Below are positions 1-7,988 of a stretch of DNA of 13,346 nucleotides, piece after piece. The stretch comes from Bacteroidota bacterium (GTDB lineage Bacteria > Bacteroidota > Rhodothermia > Balneolales > HLUCCA01). A model generated the notes under the pieces. That model saw only the letters and a list, made by a program, of their open reading frames with translations. It searched no databases and was not told the DNA's origin. The stretch is from contig DLXM01000359.1 in the NCBI GenBank assembly GCA_003448835.1, positions 1-13,346 of the forward strand. The letters run 5' to 3'. How positions within the stretch are numbered: position 1 is the stretch's first letter; the number at the start of each line of letters is the position of its first letter. The position numbers and the translations under genes are program-made.

Positions 1-580
1 AAATACCATGAGGTAGTCCGGACAGGAACAACATGATTGGAATCAATGGAAGAAATACCAGTGCAGATCCTGTATCGTTTTGTGCGATGATTGCGATAAT
101 TGGTACAATGATGATTAATACAGCAACAATTGCCGAGCGTAGTTTTACGGCCGAAATATCACGTCTGGAAGTGAGGTAAGCGGCCACAGCCAATACTGTT
201 GCCATTTTCATTGGTTCGCCTGTCTGAAAGCGAATTCCACCAATTTCGAACCAACTTTTCGCACCGTTCACTTCCACTCCGAAAAAGATGGTACTAATAA
301 CTAAAGCAAGACAAAATGCATAAATTAAATATGCCATTTGCTGAAATGCTCTGGGGGATATAAATTGGATGAAGATCACAAAAACTATAGAAATTCCTAC
401 GAACATAAACTGCTTTGAAAAATTTTGCTGAATATGTTGTGGAAGAAATTCTGAAACGGGGCCTAATGTCGCTGAATAAATAGCTGTTAATCCGATGAGG
501 GTTAGAATTACCCAAAATAGTATCGTTAACCAATCAAATCGCCTGATCCAGGAGGAGTTATTTCTGTCAATTTGATTCAT
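1..580 (-). CDS. rodA: RodA, SEDS peptidoglycan glycosyltransferase (3' part cut by window edge)
   Basis: RodA polymerises lipid II into glycan strands in the inner membrane, working with the class B transpeptidase PBP2 in the elongasome. I translated the minus strand from the ATG at 580; 193 codons are visible before the window ends, about half of a typical SEDS protein. Hydrophobic helices lie near residues 18-36, 58-74, 82-101, 125-136 and 148-166. Family motifs are NGAKSWFEIGG (105-115), the GEPMK loop (121-125, equivalent to the usual PSE-MK) and QNDTGSAL (167-174), where most phyla have QPDxG. The start overlaps the mrdA stop as ATGA (577-580), which fits coupled translation of the enzyme and its partner; no strong ribosome binding site is seen. 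FtsW is the alternative SEDS protein, but the position directly after pbp2 and mreBCD argues for RodA. Confidence 0.95.
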   Translation of the reverse strand, partial: MNQIDRNNSSWIRRFDWLTILFWVILTLIGLTAIYSATLGPVSEFLPQHIQQNFSKQFMFVGISIVFVIFIQFISPRAFQQMAYLIYAFCLALVISTIFFGVEVNGAKSWFEIGGIRFQTGEPMKMATVLAVAAYLTSRRDISAVKLRSAIVAVLIIIVPIIAIIAQNDTGSALVFLPLIPIMLFLSGLPHGI

Positions 581-2412
581 CGTACAACATCACTAGAACG
601 TGGAACAAAATTCAGCATTCTATCAATTAAATCTGGTCTTTTGACTTCACCGGTTACATATTGTTCGATGATCAAAGAAGCTATCGGAGCAGCAGAAACT
701 GATCCAAATCCCCCATTTTCGATAATTACTGCAACTATAATTTCAGGGTTATCAAATGGAGCATACCCAACAAACCAGCCATGATCACGTCCCCGAGGAT
801 TCTGTGCTGTTCCGGTTTTTCCTGCTGTAGGCACATTAACAGGATTTGCATAGAATCGTCCGGATCCTTCCAAAACGGCACGTCTCATTCCACGGCGGAT
901 TGGTTCGAGATCCCGATCACGAATCCATTCAATTCGTACCTTATCACCTGTGATTTGCTCTATATCACCATCTTCGTGTTCGATGGCTTTAACTAAATGA
1001 GGCTGGACCCAGTATCCACCATTTGCAATATGTGCGATTGAAACAGCTACCTGAAGTGGTGATGCACTAACAACACCTTGTCCGATACCTAAGTTGATTT
1101 GATCACCAAGACCCCATCTACGCGCTCCCAGTAAGCGATCCATTTGTGTACTGTCCGGTAAAATTCCAGGACCTTCAGATGGGATATCGATGTTGTTAAT
1201 TCTACCATAACCCAAACGTTGTAACATCGCATGCCAATCATTTATACCGACTTCCTGAACAATGCGATTCATCAAACTATAAAAGAACGTGTTACAAGAG
1301 TTCATCACTGCCTGTTCAATAGTTTGATTTCCATGAATTGCAGTACATCGATACAAACGTCCCCGAAAATATCCACCATTACAGTTTACTCTGGTTTCAG
1401 GGGTTATCAATCCTAACCTGAGTCCGACAAGCCCCATCAAAGGTTTGAATGTTGAACCAGGGGGTTCGCGTGTGCTAATAGCACGGTTGAACAACGGTCT
1501 GAGCGAATCAGTATTAACTTCAGCCCAGTATTCAGAATCAAGACGTCCGGATAATCGACTAATATCGTAATCCGGTGAACTTACAATGGCTAATATTTCA
1601 CCATTATTTGGATTCATCGCTACTAATCCACCGGCTTTGTTCTTCATTAGCTTTTCAGCTAAACGTTGTAATTCCAGATCGATCGTAGTGTGAAGATTAT
1701 GTCCTTTAGTAGGATGGCTATCAAGCTCACCTTCATTAAATGAACTGATTCCTTGTCCATATGCATTTACACGTTTAAAGACCCGTCCTGTCTCACCTCT
1801 TAAGGCTGCTTCATAAACGAGCTCCAAACCATTTCTGCCAGATTTGTCTCCTAAACGGTAATTGGTAGATTCCCGGAATTCATTTTCGGTGACTTCACGA
1901 AGGTATCCCAAGGTGTGGGATGCATTTATACCCGCAGGATAGACACGTTTACTTTCAATTTGGTGGGTGATGCCTGGTAATCTCCAGATATTTTCTTCAA
2001 TGCGCGAAAAAATATCGAATTCAACTTCAGAAAACATTCGGGAAGAACGGTGTCTGGAGTAAGTTATGGCACCTTGCAAGCGTGCTTTGACTAAGGAATC
2101 GGGTAATTCCATCAGTGTAGCTAGCAATCCCATCTTGGTTGTGTCGAATAAAGAAGGAGTAACATAGATGCTATAAACAGGAGCATTTTCAACTAAAATT
2201 GTACCGTTTCGATCCAGAATTAGGCCTCTGGATGGGTTTACGATTTCCTGACGAACAGAATTACGTTGACTGATAGGATTGTAAGTATCGTATTCCAGGA
2301 CTTGAAGTTGAATTAATCTCCCCAGATAAACCACCATTAGAAGTGCTACAATAATTTGTAGTACCCGAAGTGAGCCTTTCAGTCTTCTGCTATCTTTATC
2401 GATGCTCAGCAT
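577..2412 (-). CDS. mrdA: Penicillin-binding protein 2, elongasome transpeptidase
   Basis: This is a class B PBP that cross-links peptidoglycan on the outer face of the inner membrane during side-wall growth. At 611 residues it has the usual family length. A single N-terminal membrane anchor covers about residues 17-36. The dimerisation/pedestal domain follows, with SRGLILDRNG at 61-70, and the transpeptidase domain starts near 238. All three active-site motifs are present: SxxK at S320-K323 (in PPGSTFKP), SxN at S372-N374 (SCN) and KTGT at 532-535. The gene begins 3 nt after the mreD stop, and its TGA overlaps the rodA ATG. The ATG at 2412 is the natural start because the cytoplasmic tail and anchor follow directly. 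The order mreC-mreD-mrdA-rodA separates it from the division enzyme FtsI. Confidence 0.97.
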   Translation of the reverse strand: MLSIDKDSRRLKGSLRVLQIIVALLMVVYLGRLIQLQVLEYDTYNPISQRNSVRQEIVNPSRGLILDRNGTILVENAPVYSIYVTPSLFDTTKMGLLATLMELPDSLVKARLQGAITYSRHRSSRMFSEVEFDIFSRIEENIWRLPGITHQIESKRVYPAGINASHTLGYLREVTENEFRESTNYRLGDKSGRNGLELVYEAALRGETGRVFKRVNAYGQGISSFNEGELDSHPTKGHNLHTTIDLELQRLAEKLMKNKAGGLVAMNPNNGEILAIVSSPDYDISRLSGRLDSEYWAEVNTDSLRPLFNRAISTREPPGSTFKPLMGLVGLRLGLITPETRVNCNGGYFRGRLYRCTAIHGNQTIEQAVMNSCNTFFYSLMNRIVQEVGINDWHAMLQRLGYGRINNIDIPSEGPGILPDSTQMDRLLGARRWGLGDQINLGIGQGVVSASPLQVAVSIAHIANGGYWVQPHLVKAIEHEDGDIEQITGDKVRIEWIRDRDLEPIRRGMRRAVLEGSGRFYANPVNVPTAGKTGTAQNPRGRDHGWFVGYAPFDNPEIIVAVIIENGGFGSVSAAPIASLIIEQYVTGEVKRPDLIDRMLNFVPRSSDVVR

Positions 2413-2415
2413 GAA

Positions 2416-2889
2416 TTAGTTTTCATTTTTAATTAAATGAATAAATGATCCGGCGAATGTCGTGAATATGGTATTGCCGACCAAAACTCTGGTCATTACG
2501 GCACTGGCTGATAAACTTTGAACAAATAGGGCCAGGACAACCATTATCAAATTATGAATGAAAGTTATACTTACCAGTAGAACAAAAAATCTCGCAAATG
2601 GTTGCTTGGGATCATCAAGTTTTGGGATTACGTTATAAAAAAGCATCACGACGGATACTTTTGCAAACATATTCAGACCCCATAAATCAAGCATTGCATC
2701 TTGTATGAATCCAAGTCCTCCGGCAAAAAGAAGTACGGTAGTACGTTCGTGGGCTGACATTAGATAAATCAAATAAATCAGAATGATGTCGGCCTCTGAT
2801 CCGAAAATCCGCAAATGGCGGAATAGCATAATCTGACTTGCCAGAACTAAAAATGCGATTAATATGTGTTTAAAAAGAGATGAACTCAT
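2416..2889 (-). CDS. mreD: MreD, rod-shape membrane protein
   Basis: MreD is a small integral membrane component of the elongasome that sits with MreC and PBP2. The product has 157 residues and is strongly hydrophobic, with segments near residues 8-24, 34-45, 50-66, 75-91, 100-121 and 131-150. The family is poorly conserved, so the call rests on length, hydrophobic pattern and position between mreC and mrdA; the GxxxDAMxxxxxGLN-like stretch at 58-73 resembles the usual MreD G-x-x-x-D signature. The ATG overlaps the mreC stop as ATGA (2886-2889), which supports this start. The only weakness is the low sequence signal of the family itself. Confidence 0.9.
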   Translation of the reverse strand: MSSSLFKHILIAFLVLASQIMLFRHLRIFGSEADIILIYLIYLMSAHERTTVLLFAGGLGFIQDAMLDLWGLNMFAKVSVVMLFYNVIPKLDDPKQPFARFFVLLVSITFIHNLIMVVLALFVQSLSASAVMTRVLVGNTIFTTFAGSFIHLIKNEN

Positions 2890-3731
2890 TGGAACATATC
2901 CTCATATTCAATCAATAAACTATCGATTTCAGCGACAGGTTGATAATGAATTACAAATCCCTCTGCAATTTTGTTGATATCGACAAAAGGTTCGAGATAA
3001 ATGAGTTGAGTGTCCATACCGGGTTCTGGTTCAAAATGGGTAATCACACCGATTGGAATATTTGGAGGGAATTGATTGCTAAAATTACTTGTCTCGACAA
3101 TCATCCCCGGAGCTACTTCAACTGTTTTTGGGACATAACTGAGTAAAAGTTCATCACCGTGTCCACTCCAGGAAACGATACCGTAGGCACGAAGTCCCTG
3201 GATATTAGCACTGGTACGGAAAAGTGAATTTTGCATGGGCATAACCTGGGCAAAATTTCTTGAAGTTTTAACTACGCGGCCAATTAGTCCCCTAGAATTC
3301 ACCACCGGCATCCCAACATCGATTCCAACATCTGAACCTTCGTTAATTGTTATTGAATTTCGGTAGCCTGTTAAATTTTTCCCGACCACAATAACCGGGG
3401 TAAGAGTTTCATTCCCATTGTAGAATGCCTGATATCCAAGTAATCGGCGTAACTCATCGTTTTGTTCTGCAGCTGAACGAAGTCGGCTTAATTCATCCAG
3501 CAGCAGGATGTTTTCTCGTAACAATTCCCGATTCGTTTGAAGGGCGGTGCGATAAACCCGAATCAGTGATAGGGGTTGTTCCAGATAACTCATGGTTGCA
3601 ATCGCTGCTACACGAGTATGTTGAAGTCCACCTTCATGACGCGTTACTAATAGCGTTATAGCGATAACCAGTAAAAACCCAGTGAGAATATGATCTTTTG
3701 CATCCTCAATTTTACTGAATAATATGGGCAT
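2886..3731 (-). CDS. mreC: MreC, elongasome scaffold protein
   Basis: MreC is a bitopic protein whose periplasmic part activates and positions PBP2. It has 281 residues. A short cytoplasmic tail is followed by a membrane segment (about 14-30). A charged, Leu-rich coiled coil comes next (about 63-99, with the motif ELRRLLGY at 93-100). The beta-barrel domains follow: GSDVGIDVGMPVVNSRGLIG (132-151) is the hallmark MreC motif, and the NSLFRTSANIQGLRAYGIV region (168-186) and NIPIGVI (224-230) also fit the family. It lies 13 nt after the mreB stop and overlaps mreD by 4 nt. No clear Shine-Dalgarno sequence precedes the ATG at 3731, as with many genes here. The C-terminal tail is acidic and short. 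Confidence 0.96.
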   Translation of the reverse strand: MPILFSKIEDAKDHILTGFLLVIAITLLVTRHEGGLQHTRVAAIATMSYLEQPLSLIRVYRTALQTNRELLRENILLLDELSRLRSAAEQNDELRRLLGYQAFYNGNETLTPVIVVGKNLTGYRNSITINEGSDVGIDVGMPVVNSRGLIGRVVKTSRNFAQVMPMQNSLFRTSANIQGLRAYGIVSWSGHGDELLLSYVPKTVEVAPGMIVETSNFSNQFPPNIPIGVITHFEPEPGMDTQLIYLEPFVDINKIAEGFVIHYQPVAEIDSLLIEYEDMFQ

Positions 3732-3744
3732 TTACGGATTTCGT

Positions 3745-4794
3745 TTAGCTGATAACGGAACGGTAATAGTGTAAGTTTTCGAGCACTTCACCTGTGCCCC
3801 GGACCACTGCAGTAAGTGGATCTTCTGCGATGTGTACTGGAAGGTCAGTCGTTTCCATGATTAACTTATCCAGATTTTTCAGTAAAGCACCGCCACCGGT
3901 AAGCATGATACCACGGTCAAGGATGTCTGCTGAAAGTTCAGGAGGAGTCTGTTCGAGAGATTTTGTAATAGACTCAATAATCGTGTTGACTGATTCTGAA
4001 ATTGCTTCGCGAACTTCAACTGAAGAAACGGTTCTGATTCTTGGAACTCCATTTACGAGATCACGACCTTTAGTCTGGATTTCAATTTCTTCATCAAGTG
4101 GAGCTGCAGAACCAATCATACATTTTACTTGTTCTGCGGTTCGTTCACCGATTAACAAGTTGTGGTTTCTGCGGAAATAATTGATGATATCTTCATTCAG
4201 TTCATCACCACCGAGGCGGACAGACTGTGAATAGACGATTCCTGAAAGAGCAATTACAGCAATCTCAGTAGTACCGCCACCGATATCTACAATCATGTTA
4301 CCGACAGGTTCGTGCACATTCAGTCCGATTCCAATTGCAGCTGCCATAGGTTCATCAACCAAATAGACATCTTTGGCCCCGGCACGCTCAGCACTATCAC
4401 GTACTGCACGTTTTTCCACCTCGGTTATTCCACTTGGGACGCAGACAACCATTTTTCTGGTTGATGAGTACCATTTAAGTTTGACCTTTTTGATCATGCC
4501 ACGAATCATCAACTCTGCTACCTCAAAATCTGCGATTACACCATCGCGCAAAGGTCTGACAGTTCGAATGCTTTTGTGAGTTTTTTCATGCATCAACCTA
4601 GCTTCATGACCAACAGCAACCGGTTGATCTTGAGAGTTGATTGCAACGATAGAGGGCTCGTTTAGAACGATCCCCTGACCTTTGGCATAAATCAGTGTAT
4701 TTGCTGTGCCTAAATCAATTGCTATATCAGTGTAGAGCCAATCCATAAAACCGCTTTGTGAATGTTTTTTATTACGAAATGCTTCTGAGGCCAT
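3745..4794 (-). CDS. mreB: MreB, actin-like rod-shape protein
   Basis: MreB forms membrane-bound actin-like filaments that guide side-wall synthesis. The 349-residue product carries the full set of actin-fold ATP-binding motifs. These are phosphate-1 DLGTANT (27-33), the conserved VCVPSGITEVEKRAV stretch (117-131), catalytic-region DEPMAAAIG (147-155), phosphate-2 VDIGGGTTE (169-177) and the adenosine motif GIMLTGGGALL (295-305). It has about 16 residues more than usual before MDWLYTDIAIDLGT. An internal ATG at 4746 would give the standard length, but AGAGGA at 4805-4810 favours the upstream ATG at 4794. The gene leads the mreBCD-mrdA-rodA run and is separated from purH by 115 nt, so it may have its own promoter in addition to read-through. 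Confidence 0.97.
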   Translation of the reverse strand: MASEAFRNKKHSQSGFMDWLYTDIAIDLGTANTLIYAKGQGIVLNEPSIVAINSQDQPVAVGHEARLMHEKTHKSIRTVRPLRDGVIADFEVAELMIRGMIKKVKLKWYSSTRKMVVCVPSGITEVEKRAVRDSAERAGAKDVYLVDEPMAAAIGIGLNVHEPVGNMIVDIGGGTTEIAVIALSGIVYSQSVRLGGDELNEDIINYFRRNHNLLIGERTAEQVKCMIGSAAPLDEEIEIQTKGRDLVNGVPRIRTVSSVEVREAISESVNTIIESITKSLEQTPPELSADILDRGIMLTGGGALLKNLDKLIMETTDLPVHIAEDPLTAVVRGTGEVLENLHYYRSVIS

Positions 4795-4909
4795 TAAGAT
4801 TTTTTCCTCTGGGTATAAACTCGAGAATTTTTAAAACTATAGATGGTGGAAGTTACTTTTTTTTAACTGTACTTGCGAACACCAATTGTTGTTTTTTTTA
4901 AATAAATGG
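4795..4909 (-). other. AT-rich intergenic region between purH and mreB
   Basis: This 115-bp gap holds runs of A on the transcribed-sense strand and no gene. A TATAGT at 4836-4841 could be a -10 element, but the only upstream partner is a poor TTAAAA (4861-4866) with a 19-nt spacer, so I cannot call a promoter with confidence. No GC-rich hairpin followed by T residues is present, so nothing suggests transcription stops after purH. Read-through from the recA-purH unit, with or without a weak internal promoter, is the simplest reading. Confidence 0.4.
4805..4810 (-). promoter_or_regulatory. Likely ribosome binding site of mreB
   Basis: On the minus strand AGAGGA ends 10 nt before the ATG at 4794. 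It is one of the few recognisable Shine-Dalgarno-like sequences in the window, and it decides between the two possible mreB starts (4794 and 4746), because only weak AG-rich sequence lies before the internal ATG. Confidence 0.5.
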
Positions 4910-6481
4910 TTAGTGTCTGAAATGTCGGACACCTGTGAAAATCATGGCTAGTCCGAGTTCATTGGCACAATCGATAACTTCCTGGTCCCGGACACTGCCG
5001 CCCGGTTGTATAATTGCTGTTGCACCGGCTTTTGCAGCAGCCTCAACTCCGTCTTTAAATGGGAAAAATGCGTCACTTGCTAATGCAGATCCCGATAATT
5101 GTAAATTTGCTTTTGTGGCTTTCCGAACAGCTAATTCGGAAGAATCAACCCTGCTCGTCTGCCCATTTCCAATTCCCAATGTTTGTCCGTTTTTTACAAA
5201 TACGATTGCGTTGGATTTCACATGTTTTACAATTTTCCAGGCAAACATTAAGTCTGTGTATTCTTGTTCTGTTGGTTGTCTTTTTGATACTACTTTAATT
5301 TCTTGATCTGCAAGTTTGTATCTATCAGGTTGCTGGACTAGAACACCACCAAAAATTGATCTGATTATTGAGTTCGTAGTTGAAGGACTCTTCAATAGTC
5401 TAATCAGTCGCCTGTTTGCTTTTTTCGTTAACAATTTAATTGCGTCATCCGAAAAATCCGGTGCGATGATGATTTCACTAAAGATCGAATCCAGTTCTTT
5501 GGCAACATCTAGGTCCAATCGTTGATTTACAGCGATAATCCCACCAAAAGGAGATACTTTATCGGTTTCAAATGCTCTTTTCCAGGCTTCAATCAAGTCA
5601 CTTCCTGTTGCAACTCCACAAGGATTTGTATGTTTAACAATAACACAAGCGGGAGTTGAAGTATCGAATTCAGAAATTAATTCAATGGCGGCATCAGTAT
5701 CTAAGAAATTATTATAACTCAATTCTTTCCCGTGAAAACAATCGATGTAATCTTTTTGATTACCATAAACTGCGGCCATTTGATGTGGATTTTCACCATA
5801 TCTAAGCGATTGAGCCAATGGTAACGATACATTCAAATTCTCTACCGGAACCTGATGGGTCTCTTGAATAAGATAGTTTGCTATCATCGTGTCGTAGGAT
5901 GCTGTATGTTGAAAAGCATCGCGGGATAACTGCAAACGGGTAGTATAAGAGATGGTTTTATTTTCATTTAATTCATTTTTGAAACCATCATACTGATCCG
6001 GACTTGTCAAAATACAAACATGAGGGAAATTTTTAGCTGCAGCACGAACCATAGTTGGACCACCAATATCAACAAATTCTATCGCTTTGGCTAAATCAGT
6101 ATCCGGTTTTGCGATGGTTTGTGCGAAAGGATACAAATTCACAATAACGAGTTCAAAAGCTTCAATATTTAATGAATTCAACGTTGAAACGTCTTCATTG
6201 TAACTCGTTCTGGCCAGGATTCCGGCATGAATTACAGGATGCAGGGTTTTAACACGCCCATCCAGACATTCGGGAAACTTAGTCAATTCAGATACTTCAG
6301 TAACGGTAATCCCCGCTTTTTTAATCGTGTTGTATGTCCCACCGGTTGAGATTATTTGTACACCATTCGAAACTAAAACCTGAGCCAATTCTATGATACC
6401 GGTTTTGTCAGATACAGATATTAATGCTCGTTTAACAGCTAGTGGTTTTGTGTTTAGTGGGACTATGTTTTCAGTACTCAT
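4910..6481 (-). CDS. purH: PurH, bifunctional AICAR transformylase / IMP cyclohydrolase
   Basis: PurH performs the last two steps of IMP synthesis in the cytosol: formylation of AICAR with 10-formyl-THF, then ring closure. The length of 523 residues is normal. The N-terminal MGS-like cyclohydrolase domain shows ALISVSDKTG (19-28), STGGT (45-49), GRVKTLHPVIHAGIL (75-89) and DIGGPTMVRAAAKN (138-151). The transformylase domain shows LRYGENPHQ (226-234), the catalytic Lys-His pair K283-H284 in VKHTNPCG, SPFGGIIA, and near the C-terminus AAKAGATAIIQPGGS and the ending TGVRHFRH. The ATG at 6481 overlaps the purN stop as ATGA, so two consecutive folate-dependent purine enzymes are coupled. A purH gene directly before mreB is, to my recollection, common in Bacteroidota and relatives. 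Confidence 0.98.
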   Translation of the reverse strand: MSTENIVPLNTKPLAVKRALISVSDKTGIIELAQVLVSNGVQIISTGGTYNTIKKAGITVTEVSELTKFPECLDGRVKTLHPVIHAGILARTSYNEDVSTLNSLNIEAFELVIVNLYPFAQTIAKPDTDLAKAIEFVDIGGPTMVRAAAKNFPHVCILTSPDQYDGFKNELNENKTISYTTRLQLSRDAFQHTASYDTMIANYLIQETHQVPVENLNVSLPLAQSLRYGENPHQMAAVYGNQKDYIDCFHGKELSYNNFLDTDAAIELISEFDTSTPACVIVKHTNPCGVATGSDLIEAWKRAFETDKVSPFGGIIAVNQRLDLDVAKELDSIFSEIIIAPDFSDDAIKLLTKKANRRLIRLLKSPSTTNSIIRSIFGGVLVQQPDRYKLADQEIKVVSKRQPTEQEYTDLMFAWKIVKHVKSNAIVFVKNGQTLGIGNGQTSRVDSSELAVRKATKANLQLSGSALASDAFFPFKDGVEAAAKAGATAIIQPGGSVRDQEVIDCANELGLAMIFTGVRHFRH

Positions 6482-7071
6482 GAGTTTTGTTTTTCGAGGA
6501 TATCTTTTATGACTTTTGGAAGTAATTGATGTTCCAGCTTCAATACTTTTGATGCTAGTGATTCAGCAGTGTCTTTTGAATCAACAGGAATCCGAGATTG
6601 TGCAATGATAGGCCCTTCGTCGTAATTGCTGGTAACCCAATGAACCGTACAACCACTTTCATTTTTTTGATCTGCAATTACTGCCTGGTGGACCTTTATT
6701 CCATAAAATCCTTTTCCACCATAAAGTGGTAAAAGAGAAGGATGAATGTTGATGATTTTATTCTGAAAAATTTTGATCACCTGATCAGGAATTTGATTTA
6801 AATATCCAGCCAATACAATCAAATCAGGATCACATTGCATTAATTCATTCAACAGAGTTGTTTCAAATTGTTCCGGATTCGGGAAAGATTGTTTGCGGAT
6901 AACCGAAAATGGAATATTAGCTTTTATTGATTTTTCAATGGCACCAATATCGTTTCGGCTTGCAATGAGCCGAACTATTTGTGCATCAATCTGATTTAGA
7001 TTGATCGCATCGATGATTGATTGAAAATTGCTACCTGAACCAGATGCCAGGACTACTAATTTGGGTTTCAA
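6478..7071 (-). CDS. purN: PurN, phosphoribosylglycinamide formyltransferase
   Basis: PurN transfers the formyl group of 10-formyl-THF to GAR, step 3 of purine synthesis. The product is 197 residues, close to the family norm. It shows the nucleotide-binding loop VLASGSGSNFQSI (7-19), the catalytic residues N108 and H110 in INIHPSLLP, the GxxFYGIKVHQAV segment (120-131) and D151 in DEGPIIAQ. The start codon is TTG at 7071, forming a TTGA overlap with the stop of the LD-carboxypeptidase. No ATG exists nearby, and the conserved beta strand KLVVLASG begins three residues later, so this start is well supported. It overlaps purH by 4 nt. No glycine-rich ATP-grasp domain (PurT type) is present. Confidence 0.97.
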   Translation of the reverse strand: MKPKLVVLASGSGSNFQSIIDAINLNQIDAQIVRLIASRNDIGAIEKSIKANIPFSVIRKQSFPNPEQFETTLLNELMQCDPDLIVLAGYLNQIPDQVIKIFQNKIINIHPSLLPLYGGKGFYGIKVHQAVIADQKNESGCTVHWVTSNYDEGPIIAQSRIPVDSKDTAESLASKVLKLEHQLLPKVIKDILEKQNS

Positions 7072-7988
7072 TTGGAATACAAGGATCCTGTTGAACGTAA
7101 ATACGTGACTGATCCTAAAGATAAGGAGAATGGTGTTCCAATGGGCAGAGAAATTTTATTTTTAACATGACCATAATTCAATCCGGTTGCATACGGAATA
7201 GAATCAGGGTTTAAAACACGATTATATATTTTGTCCAACGTAGGAACGTCGTCATAAGATTCATTTGACGGTGGTGAAAATGATCCCAGTATCAGTGCTT
7301 TAACCTGGTCAAAATGTCCCGCTAAAAGAAATTGTCTCAAATAACCTTCCACTTTATGTTTCGGTTCATCTACATCTTCAAATAGGACAATGTGGTTTTT
7401 AAGAACCGGGAAATACGGTGAACCCATTTGTTTGGCAGCAACTGCAAGGGTCCCTGCGATGAGTGGACCTTCGATTAGATGGGAAGATTCTTGACTGTGA
7501 TTCAACTTTATTTCGGTTTTCCCGGATTCAATTAATTCCCAGAATTGAGATTCCATTTCCGGATTAATTGGTTCCTGACCAAAATCAGTTGCAACCATGG
7601 CTCCTGAAACCGTAATGAGCCCACATTTAGCATACATGGCCCATTCAAGTGCAGTAATGTCAGAGAATCCACAGAAAAGCTTAGGATTGTTTTTAATTAT
7701 GGAATAATCAATAAGTGGTAGTAAATGCATTCCTCCATACCCTCCTCGGGAACAAAAAATGGCATCAACATTTGAATCGGCAAAAAAATCGACTAACTCT
7801 TTAGCTCTGATTGCATCCGGACCGGCCAGATATTCTTCTTTAAGGTTACAAGTGTTTCCAACAATCACACGATATCCTAATGATTCCAGGTATTCGACTC
7901 CACGATTTAAAATGATTGGATCGGGAGTTGTGGCTGGTGAAGTTATAGCGATGGTGCCGTTATTGGGTAATCTCTTAGGGTGTATCAT
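7068..7988 (-). CDS. S66-family LD-carboxypeptidase (muropeptide recycling)
   Basis: LD-carboxypeptidases of peptidase family S66 (LdcA) cleave the L,D bond before the terminal D-Ala of tetrapeptides from recycled peptidoglycan. The product is 306 residues with no signal peptide, so it should be cytosolic. Visible motifs are AITSPAT (14-20, family A-x-S-P/S), FCSRGGYGGMHLLPLIDY (78-95) with the typical RGGYG, and the putative catalytic triad S109 in GFSDITAL, E204 in LFEDVDE and H274 in GLNYGHVKNKISLPIG. GPLIAGTLAVAAKQMGSPY (174-192) matches the family GGNL...GTPY region. It overlaps the transporter upstream (ATGA, 7985-7988) and purN downstream (TTGA). Some S66 members act on other substrates, for example MccF-like acyl-adenylate serine peptidases, so the exact substrate is inferred. 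Confidence 0.92.
   Translation of the reverse strand: MIHPKRLPNNGTIAITSPATTPDPIILNRGVEYLESLGYRVIVGNTCNLKEEYLAGPDAIRAKELVDFFADSNVDAIFCSRGGYGGMHLLPLIDYSIIKNNPKLFCGFSDITALEWAMYAKCGLITVSGAMVATDFGQEPINPEMESQFWELIESGKTEIKLNHSQESSHLIEGPLIAGTLAVAAKQMGSPYFPVLKNHIVLFEDVDEPKHKVEGYLRQFLLAGHFDQVKALILGSFSPPSNESYDDVPTLDKIYNRVLNPDSIPYATGLNYGHVKNKISLPIGTPFSLSLGSVTYLRSTGSLYSN

Noticed and set aside
294..533. 79-codon minus-strand open frame near the left edge
   Set aside because: It is a different frame inside rodA. Reading from the ATG at 580 gives an uninterrupted SEDS protein with family motifs, so this frame is a shadow.
3794..4180. 128-codon open frame on the plus strand
   Set aside because: It lies wholly antisense to mreB, whose ATP-binding motifs are intact; the translation is Ser/Arg-rich with no recognisable domain, as expected for a shadow frame.
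4880..4892. CAATTG-centred sequence as a possible operator upstream of mreB
   Set aside because: The symmetry does not extend beyond the central 6 bp, which is expected by chance in AT-rich DNA.
4935..5306. Two overlapping plus-strand open frames opposite purH
   Set aside because: Both are antisense to the transformylase domain of purH, have no plausible ribosome binding site and show no recognisable family.
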